A stretch of DNA of 21,931 bases from PALSA-1336 sp964592725 (GTDB lineage: Bacteria > Patescibacteriota > Doudnabacteria > UBA920): positions 1 to 21,931 of the forward strand of contig CAZQFQ010000021.1 in the NCBI GenBank assembly GCA_964592725.1, written 5' to 3'. Each line of letters starts with the position of its first letter. Positions within the stretch are counted from its first letter, which is position 1. The translations under genes were made by a program, and so were the position numbers. Below the pieces are notes generated by a model that saw only the letters and a program-made list of their open reading frames with translations, was not told where the DNA came from and searched no databases. Of the stretch, positions 13,265 to 19,317 are shown one piece after another.

Positions 13265-16200
13265 ATGCAAAAGTATAATCATAAAAAAATAGAAGCCAAG
13301 TGGCAAGCCTATTGGGCAAAGAAAAAGATTTTTCAGGCCAAGGACTTTGCTAAGAAGCCCAAGAAGTATGTTTTGGCGGAATTTCCTTATCCCAGCGGCG
13401 AGGGGTTGCATATGGGGCATTTAAGGCCTTATGTGGCCGGAGACGTTTACAGCCGTTTTAAGCGGATGCAGGGTAATGAAGTGTTATACCCAATGGGTTG
13501 GGATGCTTTTGGTTTGCCCGCGGAAAATTATGCCATAAAAAAAGGCATCCATCCATCCGTTACCACCAAAAAAAATATCAGCAATGCAAAAAAACAAATG
13601 CAGTCTTGGGGGCTGTCGTTTGATTGGAGCCGGGAAATTAACACCACCGATCCTGACTATTATAAATGGACGCAGTGGCTGTTTTTGCAGTTTTACAAAG
13701 CGGGACTGGCTTACGAGGCGACCGGTCTTATCAACTGGTGCCCAAAAGATAAAACCGGTTTGGCCAACGAAGAGGTAATAGACGGCAAATGCGAGCGCTG
13801 CGGAACTGTCGTAGAAAAAAAAGAACTCCGCCAGTGGTATTTAAAAATTACCGCGTACGCGGAAAAACTTTTGGAAGGCCTAAAAAATCTTCCCCAGTGG
13901 CCGGAAGCGGTTAAGCTCCAGCAGGAAAACTGGATTGGAAAATCGGTTGGCGCGGAAATTTCTTTCGGAGTCATTCCGAGTGCAACCGAGGAATCTCTAA
14001 AACCAAATTTTTTGATTTTACACGGCCGCAACGGCTCGCCAAACAGCCACACATTTCCCTGGCTAAAATCGCAATTAGAATCCAAAGGCTATAAAGTCCA
14101 GGCACCGATGTTGCCGAATACAGACGAGCCAAACGATATTGAACAAACGGAGTTTGTGTTAAAAAATTGCGTTATCGATGAAAATACTGTTATCATCGGC
14201 CATTCTTTTGGCGGAATCGTAGCCTTGCGCCTGTTAGAAAAGGGGATTAAAGCCAAACAGGTGGTTTTAATGTGTACGCCATTTTACGGAAAATTTTTGG
14301 ATAAAAAGTCCAGGCCGTCCGTGACCAGGGCATGCCAAAAAGGTTTTGATTTTAACAAAATCAAAACCAATGCCAAAAATTTTATGTTGCTTTATGACAC
14401 AGGCGACTATGTAGTGCCGATGTCCGACGGCGAAGCATTTGCGGAAAAATTGAATGCAAATTTGTTAAAATTAAAAGGTCAAAAACCGCATTTGAGCGGT
14501 AAAACGGAACCGGAAGTTTTGCGAGCGTTGTTGTCCGATTATATGATTAAAGTTTTTACCACCCGCTTGGACACGATTTTTTCCGGGACTTTTATAGTAT
14601 TAGCCCCGGAGCATCCGCTGGTAAAATTTATCACCGCCCCCGAAAGAAAAAATGCGGTAGAGCAATACATTGAGAAAACAAAAAAACTGTCCGACCAGCA
14701 GAGGCAGGACGTAAATTTGGAAAAGACAGGGGTGTTTACCGGATCATACGCTATAAACTCGGCCAGCGGGGGAAAAATGCCTATTTGGATTTCCGATTTT
14801 GTAATAGGCAGTTACGGAACCGGCGCCGTGTTTGCCGACGCGCACGATGAACGTGATTTTGAAATGGCAAAAAAATTTAACATTCCTTTGAAAGTTTCAA
14901 TTAAGCCAAAAGACGAGGCATTGTGGGAGCAAGTAAAAAAACTTGAAACTTGTTTTTCCGACGAAGGGACATTGGTAAATTCCGGACAATTTGACGGTCT
15001 TACTTCCGCTGAAGCCCGCGACAAAATTTTGGAATGGCTGGAACAGAAGGGCTCGGCTAAAAAGAGAATAAATTACAAACTTCGCGATTGGGTTTTTTCC
15101 AGACAGAGGTATTGGGGCGAGCCGATTCCGATTATTCATTGTGAAAAATGCGGAATTGTGCCGGTGCCGGACAAAGATTTGCCGGTAAAATTGCCGATGG
15201 TCAAAAATTATCAGCCTACGGGAACTGGGGAGTCGCCTTTGGCCGCGGTCAGCAAATGGGTAAATGTAAAATGTCCGGTTTGTAAATCGTCGGCCAAGCG
15301 GGAAGCCAACACTATGCCGAATTGGGCGGGTTCAAGTTGGTATTGGTTAAGGTATACCGACCCGAAAGACAAAAAAGTGTTTGCCGATTTGAAAAAGCAA
15401 AAATACTGGACGCCCGTGGATGTATATTTTGGCGGGATGGAGCATACAACATTGCATTTGCTTTACAGCCGGTTTTGGAATTTGTTTTTGTATGATCAAG
15501 GATTGGTTACATCGCTCGAGCCTTATAATTTGCGCAAACCGCACGGAATTATTTTGGGTCCGGACGGCGATAAAATGTCCAAGAGCCGCGGAAACGTTGT
15601 CAATCCGCAAGATATCGTCGCTTCGCACGGCGCCGACACTTTGCGTATGTTTGAATTGTTTTTGGGCCCGCACGAAGACACCATTGCCTGGAATGACAAG
15701 AGCGTTGTAGGAGTGAAGAGATTTTTGGATCGCGTGTGGAATTGGGCAGTTCCGAGGGTAACCCTCGGGGAGCCCCAAAGCCGAGGGTTACCCTCGGAAA
15801 AAGTTGAACGCGCGTTAAATAAGCTTATCAAAAAAATTACCGAAGACATTGAAAATTTCCATTTTAACACCAGTATTTCGGCGTTTATGGAATTTTACAA
15901 CGAAGTTAAAGACGAGACGGTGTCTACAGAATCGGTTAAGACGTTTTTAAAGCTCCTTTACCCGTTCGCGCCGCACATATCGGAAGAGTTAAACCAGCTT
16001 GTTGATAAAACGCGTGGCCACGCGAAAAGTCAACAATCATTGCAGGATGAAAAATGGCCGTTGTATGATCCAAAATTCGTAGTTGATAAAACCGTAGAAA
16101 TCGTGGTTCAGATTAACGGTAGGGTAAAAGGCAAACTGGCCGTGGATGCCGGAAGCAGCCAGCAACAGGTAAGCGCAAAAATTTTGGAATTGGATCCGGT

Positions 16201-16276
16201 AAAGCAGGCTTTAATCAACGAAACCATAAAGCGCACGATTTTTGTGCCGGACAGGCTGATAAATTTAGTTATCTAA
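13265..16276 (+). CDS. leuS: Leucyl-tRNA synthetase with an inserted RBBP9/YdeN-like serine hydrolase domain
   Basis: Class I synthetase for tRNA-Leu. HMGH is at residues 49-52 and KMSKS at 770-774. The CP1 insertion begins with NWCPKDKTGLANEEV and CERCG (zinc module) and runs to WIGKSVGAEISF (about 223-234). The CP1 editing domain resumes at IKVFTTRLDTIF (428) and includes SYGTGAVFADAHDERDFE (H527-D531 HDxRD). The anticodon-binding domain follows about residue 845, and the C terminus ends with the VQINGRVKGKLAVD segment. The length is 1003 against about 810-880 usually. The excess is a complete alpha/beta hydrolase at 235-427, placed at the hinge that connects the editing domain to the body. 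A second, small palindrome-derived insert lies at 830-845. The open frame is unbroken throughout. A palindrome precedes it and a bidirectional terminator follows, so it is probably monocistronic. Confidence 0.95.
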   Translation: MQKYNHKKIEAKWQAYWAKKKIFQAKDFAKKPKKYVLAEFPYPSGEGLHMGHLRPYVAGDVYSRFKRMQGNEVLYPMGWDAFGLPAENYAIKKGIHPSVTTKKNISNAKKQMQSWGLSFDWSREINTTDPDYYKWTQWLFLQFYKAGLAYEATGLINWCPKDKTGLANEEVIDGKCERCGTVVEKKELRQWYLKITAYAEKLLEGLKNLPQWPEAVKLQQENWIGKSVGAEISFGVIPSATEESLKPNFLILHGRNGSPNSHTFPWLKSQLESKGYKVQAPMLPNTDEPNDIEQTEFVLKNCVIDENTVIIGHSFGGIVALRLLEKGIKAKQVVLMCTPFYGKFLDKKSRPSVTRACQKGFDFNKIKTNAKNFMLLYDTGDYVVPMSDGEAFAEKLNANLLKLKGQKPHLSGKTEPEVLRALLSDYMIKVFTTRLDTIFSGTFIVLAPEHPLVKFITAPERKNAVEQYIEKTKKLSDQQRQDVNLEKTGVFTGSYAINSASGGKMPIWISDFVIGSYGTGAVFADAHDERDFEMAKKFNIPLKVSIKPKDEALWEQVKKLETCFSDEGTLVNSGQFDGLTSAEARDKILEWLEQKGSAKKRINYKLRDWVFSRQRYWGEPIPIIHCEKCGIVPVPDKDLPVKLPMVKNYQPTGTGESPLAAVSKWVNVKCPVCKSSAKREANTMPNWAGSSWYWLRYTDPKDKKVFADLKKQKYWTPVDVYFGGMEHTTLHLLYSRFWNLFLYDQGLVTSLEPYNLRKPHGIILGPDGDKMSKSRGNVVNPQDIVASHGADTLRMFELFLGPHEDTIAWNDKSVVGVKRFLDRVWNWAVPRVTLGEPQSRGLPSEKVERALNKLIKKITEDIENFHFNTSISAFMEFYNEVKDETVSTESVKTFLKLLYPFAPHISEELNQLVDKTRGHAKSQQSLQDEKWPLYDPKFVVDKTVEIVVQINGRVKGKLAVDAGSSQQQVSAKILELDPVKQALINETIKRTIFVPDRLINLVI
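13967..14545 (+). other. Inserted alpha/beta serine hydrolase domain (RBBP9/YdeN type) within leuS
   Basis: Residues 235-427 of LeuRS do not belong to the synthetase. NFLILHGRNGSPNSHTFPWL, with the mid-domain APMLPNTDEPN, is collinear with small serine hydrolases such as B. subtilis YdeN. The triad is complete: nucleophile S314 in GHSFGG (312-317), D381 in DTGDYVVP, H409 in QKPHLSG. About 180 residues equal one whole free-standing enzyme, so this is a domain insertion, not a decayed fragment. Members cleave unknown small esters or amides. A role in deacylating mischarged tRNA is conceivable but purely speculative. Confidence 0.88.
13970..13996. repeat. Fragment of a dispersed repeat at the left junction of the leuS domain insertion
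   Basis: GTCATTCCGAGTGCAACCGA followed by GGAATCT, encoding VIPSATEES. On the reverse strand it aligns, with a few gaps, to the right half of the 99-bp element at 19177-19275 (shared blocks GATTC, TGCACTC, AATGAC). It sits exactly between the synthetase sequence and the start of the hydrolase. Confidence 0.65.
15752..15797. repeat. Paired palindromes inserted in leuS
   Basis: CCGAGGGTAACCCTCGG (15752-15768) and its reverse complement (15781-15797) are each near-perfect palindromes and together form a larger inverted repeat around GGAGCCCCAAAG. They encode PRVTLGEPQSRGLPS in the linker before the anticodon-binding domain. The core also occurs at 4523-4537. Confidence 0.9.
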
Positions 16277-16281
16277 AGGAA

Positions 16282-16322
16282 AAAGGCTGGGACTGCAATT
16301 AGCGGGAATCGGCCCAGCCTTT
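16282..16322. terminator. Bidirectional terminator between leuS and the convergent minus-strand gene
   Basis: AAAGGCTGGG (16282-16291) pairs perfectly with CCCAGCCTTT (16313-16322) around a 21-base loop. T-runs follow on the minus strand (CCTTTTTCC). The right arm overlaps the stop codon of the minus-strand gene. Confidence 0.75.
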
Positions 16323-16599
16323 ACTTCGAGCTTTTATCTTTTAGAACTTGCACTATCTGATACAGAGGCATCCCGAGGTCGTTTTCTAGGACGTAGAGTA
16401 TAGCTCTAATCTTCTGCGGCTGTAAAGCGTCCATGGCTTCATCCATCAGTTCCACTCCGACCGCGTCCTTTTTCGCTTTATCGGTCTGTGTGCGGTGGTC
16501 GATTTTGGACCTGATTTCATTAACGATTTCGACGTTGGGGTTAACTGTCTCTTTAAGATATTTAAAGAACCCGAAGTAGCTTACCGGTCTTTTTTCCAC
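16321..16599 (-). CDS. Hypothetical small protein (92 aa), the only minus-strand protein gene seen
   Basis: Not recognised. It is a soluble, charged, mostly helical protein (FFKYLKETVNPNVEIVNEI; VELMDEAMDALQPQKIRAIL; MPLYQIVQVLKD) without cysteines. It starts at GTG (16597-16599) and has the strongest ribosome-binding site of the window, AGGAGG (minus strand, 16605-16610) five bases away. A perfect -35 hexamer TTGACA (minus strand, 16646-16651) lies upstream, but the -10 at proper spacing is poor. It converges on leuS and diverges from tsaC, so it has its own promoter. The strong translation signal suggests a well-expressed protein. Confidence 0.7.
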   Translation of the reverse strand: MEKRPVSYFGFFKYLKETVNPNVEIVNEIRSKIDHRTQTDKAKKDAVGVELMDEAMDALQPQKIRAILYVLENDLGMPLYQIVQVLKDKSSK

Positions 16600-16604
16600 G
16601 GCGC

Positions 16605-16610
16605 CCTCCT
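16605..16610 (-). promoter_or_regulatory. Strong Shine-Dalgarno AGGAGG of the minus-strand gene
   Basis: Reads AGGAGG-GCGCC-GTG on the minus strand. It decides the GTG start and shows that the organism can use canonical Shine-Dalgarno pairing even though most genes here lack it. Confidence 0.8.
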
Positions 16611-16659
16611 TTTGGCACCTTAAACTTGAACCTAAATTTGAATTTTGTCAAGTAATATT

Positions 16660-17340
16660 ATGCTTATAATTGACTATAAAAAAAAGCATCATAAAAAAAT
16701 AATTGATGCCTGTGTTTTGGCTTTAAGAAAAGGGAAAACCGTGGCTTATCCCACGGATACAAGTTATGGCTTGGCCGCGGATGCCTGCAACATTAAAGCC
16801 GTAAAAAAACTTTTTCAAATAAAAAAGCGGGGTTTTAATAAACCCGTGCATATTGTGGTGCCTTCGGCGCCGTACGCGAAAAAAATTGCGCGGTGGAATC
16901 CGGTCGCGGAAAAGTTATCACATACATTTTGGCCGGGAGCATTAACATTAATATTACCTTTGGTAGGGGAGGGTTTAAAACCCTCCCCTACGATGAAGAA
17001 ATTGTCGGCCAACACCGGGACAATCGGTCTGCGCATGCCAAAAAATCAAATCGCGATGGATTTGGCAAAATTTCTCGGCCGCCCAATAACCGCGACCAGC
17101 GCTAATTTATCGGGTCAGATTGATTGTTATTCTGTTGGCGATATCATCGCGCAATTTAAAAACCAAACATACAAGCCCGACATTATTATCAACGCCGGTA
17201 AACTGCCCAAACGCAAGCCTTCCACCATGGTCCGCATCGTCAATGGCGAAATAAAAATTTTGCGCCGCGGTCCCATTAGTGAAAAACAAATAAAATCTCT
17301 ACTAAATACGAAACTTAAGTTTAGTATTTCGTATGTTTAG
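16660..17340 (+). CDS. tsaC: Threonylcarbamoyl-AMP synthase (Sua5/YciO/YrdC family)
   Basis: Makes threonylcarbamoyl-adenylate from threonine, bicarbonate and ATP for the t6A37 modification of ANN-decoding tRNAs. Family motifs: VAYPTDTSYGLAAD (residue 30 on), FQIKKRGFNKPVHIVV (the KxR pocket), FWPGALTLIL, TIGLRMP, ITATSANLSGQ and RRGPIS. I chose ATG 16660 over the in-frame TTG 16645, which would add only MSSNI. The length is 226 residues, a YrdC domain without the Sua5 C-terminal domain. Residues 102-111 (VGEGLKPSPT) come from an inserted palindrome directly after LILPL. The last 13 codons lie inside the inverted-repeat element at 17298-17361, so the C-terminal tail (LLNTKLKFSISYV) is repeat-derived. 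Confidence 0.92.
   Translation: MLIIDYKKKHHKKIIDACVLALRKGKTVAYPTDTSYGLAADACNIKAVKKLFQIKKRGFNKPVHIVVPSAPYAKKIARWNPVAEKLSHTFWPGALTLILPLVGEGLKPSPTMKKLSANTGTIGLRMPKNQIAMDLAKFLGRPITATSANLSGQIDCYSVGDIIAQFKNQTYKPDIIINAGKLPKRKPSTMVRIVNGEIKILRRGPISEKQIKSLLNTKLKFSISYV
16963..16991. repeat. 29-bp palindrome inserted in tsaC
   Basis: The 14-base arms GTAGGGGAGGGTTT and AAACCCTCCCCTAC flank one central base. It encodes VGEGLKPSPT in frame. It is the same family as the palindrome in the M24 gene (2652-2683). Confidence 0.9.
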
Positions 17341-17361
17341 TATCCTTTCGTATTTAGTAGA
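17298..17361. repeat. AT-rich nested inverted-repeat element at the tsaC 3' end
   Basis: The outer arms are perfect 16-mers (17298-17313 TCTACTAAATACGAAA; 17346-17361). Inside are the palindrome AAACTTAAGTTT (17311-17322) and extra TTTAGTAT and TTTCGTAT words. It contains the tsaC stop and ends seven bases before the MFS start. It shares words and style with 10561-10655. Confidence 0.87.
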
Positions 17362-17367
17362 ATCTTT

Positions 17368-18522
17368 ATGTCAGAGCTCCTAAACTTCCATCTCCCCAAA
17401 TATTTTTCCAAAAGCCTGCGCAAGGAAATGGGCGAGCTTTACGCGTCGTCAACCATTTCCAATTTCGCGCTGGCGGTAACCAGCCTGTTTGAACCGATTT
17501 TTTTATACCACGTCCTCGGATTTACAGTGCCCCAGGTTTTGCTTTTTATGGCCGTGGTCTACGCCGTTTATATTGTGATGATTCCGTTTGGCGGAAAGTT
17601 TGCCAGCGCCTACGGCTACCGGCACAGCATCGCTTTGTCCGTGCCCTTCCAGATTTTTTATTGGCTGGCGCTTTTGGCCAGCATCGGGCACCCGATGGCC
17701 GCATTTTTAGCCGCGCCGATTTTAGCTTTACAAAAATCTTTTTATTGGCCGGGCTTTCATTCGGTGATGGCCTATTACGGGCAGACCGAGCAGGTTGGGC
17801 GGGAATTCGGCGCCATATATTCTTTGGAAAATCTCTCTTTGGTGGGCGGCCCGTTAATCGGCGGGATTTTTGCCCAGTATTTTGGCATGCCGTCGGTGTT
17901 TTTATTGGCCGCGATTATTTATTGTTTTTCAGCGGTGCCGATACTGCTTGCCGCCGAAGTTTTTGCGCCAAGGAATTACACTTTCAGGCAGACCTGGGAA
18001 CTTTACAAAACATCTCCCAAAAAATTTCTGGGCTATTTGGGTTTTGGCGATGAGCTTTTGGTTTTAACAATCTGGCCGATTTTTATTTATTTGATTGCAA
18101 CGGATTATAAAGATACCGGTTTGCTCGCGGCGGGGGCAAGTTTGGTGGCCACGGTAATTGCGCTTTTTTTGGGTAAAATCAGCGACACGTACACAAAAAG
18201 GGTGATGGTAAAAATCGGCGCGTTTTTTAACGCCATCTTCTGGCTTGGACGGTTTTTTTGCTCCAACTTTATTACCACTTTTACCGCCGACAGTTTATCG
18301 CGAACGAGCCGCGAAACTCTGTTTATTCCACTATCTACTTTAACTTATCTCCGCGCCGAACAGACTCACGTGGTGCCGTACGCGGTATTTTTTGAGCAGT
18401 CCCTGGCCATCGGTAAACTTAGCGCCTGCCTGCTCGGCGCCCTATTGTTTTATCTTACCGGCAATTTTATGGTATTATTCATAGTAGCCGCGGGTTACAG
18501 TTTGCTTTATATGTACATATAG
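17368..18522 (+). CDS. Major facilitator superfamily transporter
   Basis: A 384-residue inner-membrane protein with about 11-12 hydrophobic helices, starting with a cytoplasmic segment (LPKYFSKSLRKEMGELYASS) and the first helix at about residues 33-52. The loop between helices 2 and 3 carries PFGGKFASAYGYRHSI, a variant of the MFS GxxxDxxGRR motif, and the second half repeats it as GKISDTYTKRVMV. ENLSLVGGPLIGGIFAQYFG resembles the helix 5 motif C. Substrate cannot be read from sequence; multidrug or sugar efflux are typical for this fold. It ends nine bases before the methyltransferase-like gene. Confidence 0.88.
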   Translation: MSELLNFHLPKYFSKSLRKEMGELYASSTISNFALAVTSLFEPIFLYHVLGFTVPQVLLFMAVVYAVYIVMIPFGGKFASAYGYRHSIALSVPFQIFYWLALLASIGHPMAAFLAAPILALQKSFYWPGFHSVMAYYGQTEQVGREFGAIYSLENLSLVGGPLIGGIFAQYFGMPSVFLLAAIIYCFSAVPILLAAEVFAPRNYTFRQTWELYKTSPKKFLGYLGFGDELLVLTIWPIFIYLIATDYKDTGLLAAGASLVATVIALFLGKISDTYTKRVMVKIGAFFNAIFWLGRFFCSNFITTFTADSLSRTSRETLFIPLSTLTYLRAEQTHVVPYAVFFEQSLAIGKLSACLLGALLFYLTGNFMVLFIVAAGYSLLYMYI

Positions 18523-18531
18523 CGATTTAAT

Positions 18532-19089
18532 ATGTTAATAGCTGTTTTAGTGCTCGGATATGGGTTGATTTCTGTTATTTTTATCGCGTTACTTTTCTAT
18601 TTTGTAATTTTGTTGGATTCTACCGTTGGCAATTTTGATTTTGCAAGCAGTAAGCTTGCCGTAAATCAAGTGGTTGATATTATTAAACGGCGATCTTTGG
18701 AGAGCGGAAGTTTTTACGATTTAGGAAGCGCCAGGGGAAAATTCGCCGTCCGGATTGCCCGAAAATTTTCCGGGCTGAAAATTTACGGTTTTGATGATAG
18801 CTGGTTTAGGGTTTTTTGTTCAAAAACCAGGTCGGTATTTTTGAAAAATTTAAAATTTAAGAAACAGGATATTTTTAGTGCCGACATTTCATCCGCCGAT
18901 ATCATTTATCTATATTTGCCGCAGGAGCTGATGCCGGCCCTGCAAATTAAATTGCGAAAAGAATTAAAACCCGGAAGCCTAATTATCAGCAACTCAGTAA
19001 GTTTCCCCGGCCTGGAGCCAAGCGAAATTTTAATCACGAACAAGCGCAGGCCGGATTTCCAAAAACTTTTCATTTATCAGATTGTTTAA
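18532..19089 (+). CDS. Membrane-anchored class I methyltransferase-like protein (FAM173/ATPSCKMT-like)
   Basis: A 185-residue protein with one strongly hydrophobic N-terminal helix (residues 1-28, LIAVLVLGYGLISVIF...) and a Rossmann-type domain. Motif I reads FYDLGSARGKFAVRIAR (D63); FAM173-type lysine methyltransferases have DLGSGDGR at the same place, so the GDG loop is altered to ARG. Later IIYLYLPQELMPALQIKLRK and ELKPGSLIISNSVSFPG match the layout of that family. The glycine-poor loop could weaken SAM binding. Other Rossmann methyltransferases with a membrane anchor remain possible. It lies directly behind the MFS gene. Confidence 0.72.
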   Translation: MLIAVLVLGYGLISVIFIALLFYFVILLDSTVGNFDFASSKLAVNQVVDIIKRRSLESGSFYDLGSARGKFAVRIARKFSGLKIYGFDDSWFRVFCSKTRSVFLKNLKFKKQDIFSADISSADIIYLYLPQELMPALQIKLRKELKPGSLIISNSVSFPGLEPSEILITNKRRPDFQKLFIYQIV

Positions 19090-19176
19090 ACCAATGCAAA
19101 AGCAAAAACCACAAATTAAATATCAGAGCCTGAATTTATAAAAAGTAGCGCACAGGTTTATCAGATGTCTTTTTTT

Positions 19177-19275
19177 GGCGTCATCCTGAACCCGTTATCA
19201 GTAAAACAAAGCGGGTGAAGGATCTAGTCAAGGGTTAAGAGATTCTTCGTCGGATGCACTCCTCAGAATGACGCC
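19177..19275. repeat. 99-bp miniature inverted-repeat element between the methyltransferase-like gene and glyA
   Basis: The 13-base ends GGCGTCATCCTGA and TCAGAATGACGCC are inverted repeats with one mismatch. Inside are GGATCT and AGATTCTTCG as in the GTCATTCTGAGCGAAGCGAAGAATCT-type repeats I remember from many unrelated genomes. It occupies much of the 228-base gap; the rest (19090-19176, 19276-19317) holds no gene I can support. Confidence 0.8.
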
Positions 19276-19317
19276 ACTTGACTAATTAATGCAACTTAAT
19301 TTATTAATCACAAAAAA

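Noticed and set aside
15347..15778. 143-residue minus-strand open frame over leuS
   Set aside because: Antisense shadow of the LeuRS catalytic core with no independent support.
13265..16276. leuS as two genes or an assembly chimera
   Set aside because: The reading frame is continuous, synthetase sequence resumes exactly where the editing domain should, and base composition does not change at the junctions as far as I can judge by eye; long-read confirmation would still be useful.
16645..16659. TTG 16645 as the tsaC start
   Set aside because: It adds five residues only, has no ribosome-binding site, and an ATG in frame follows.
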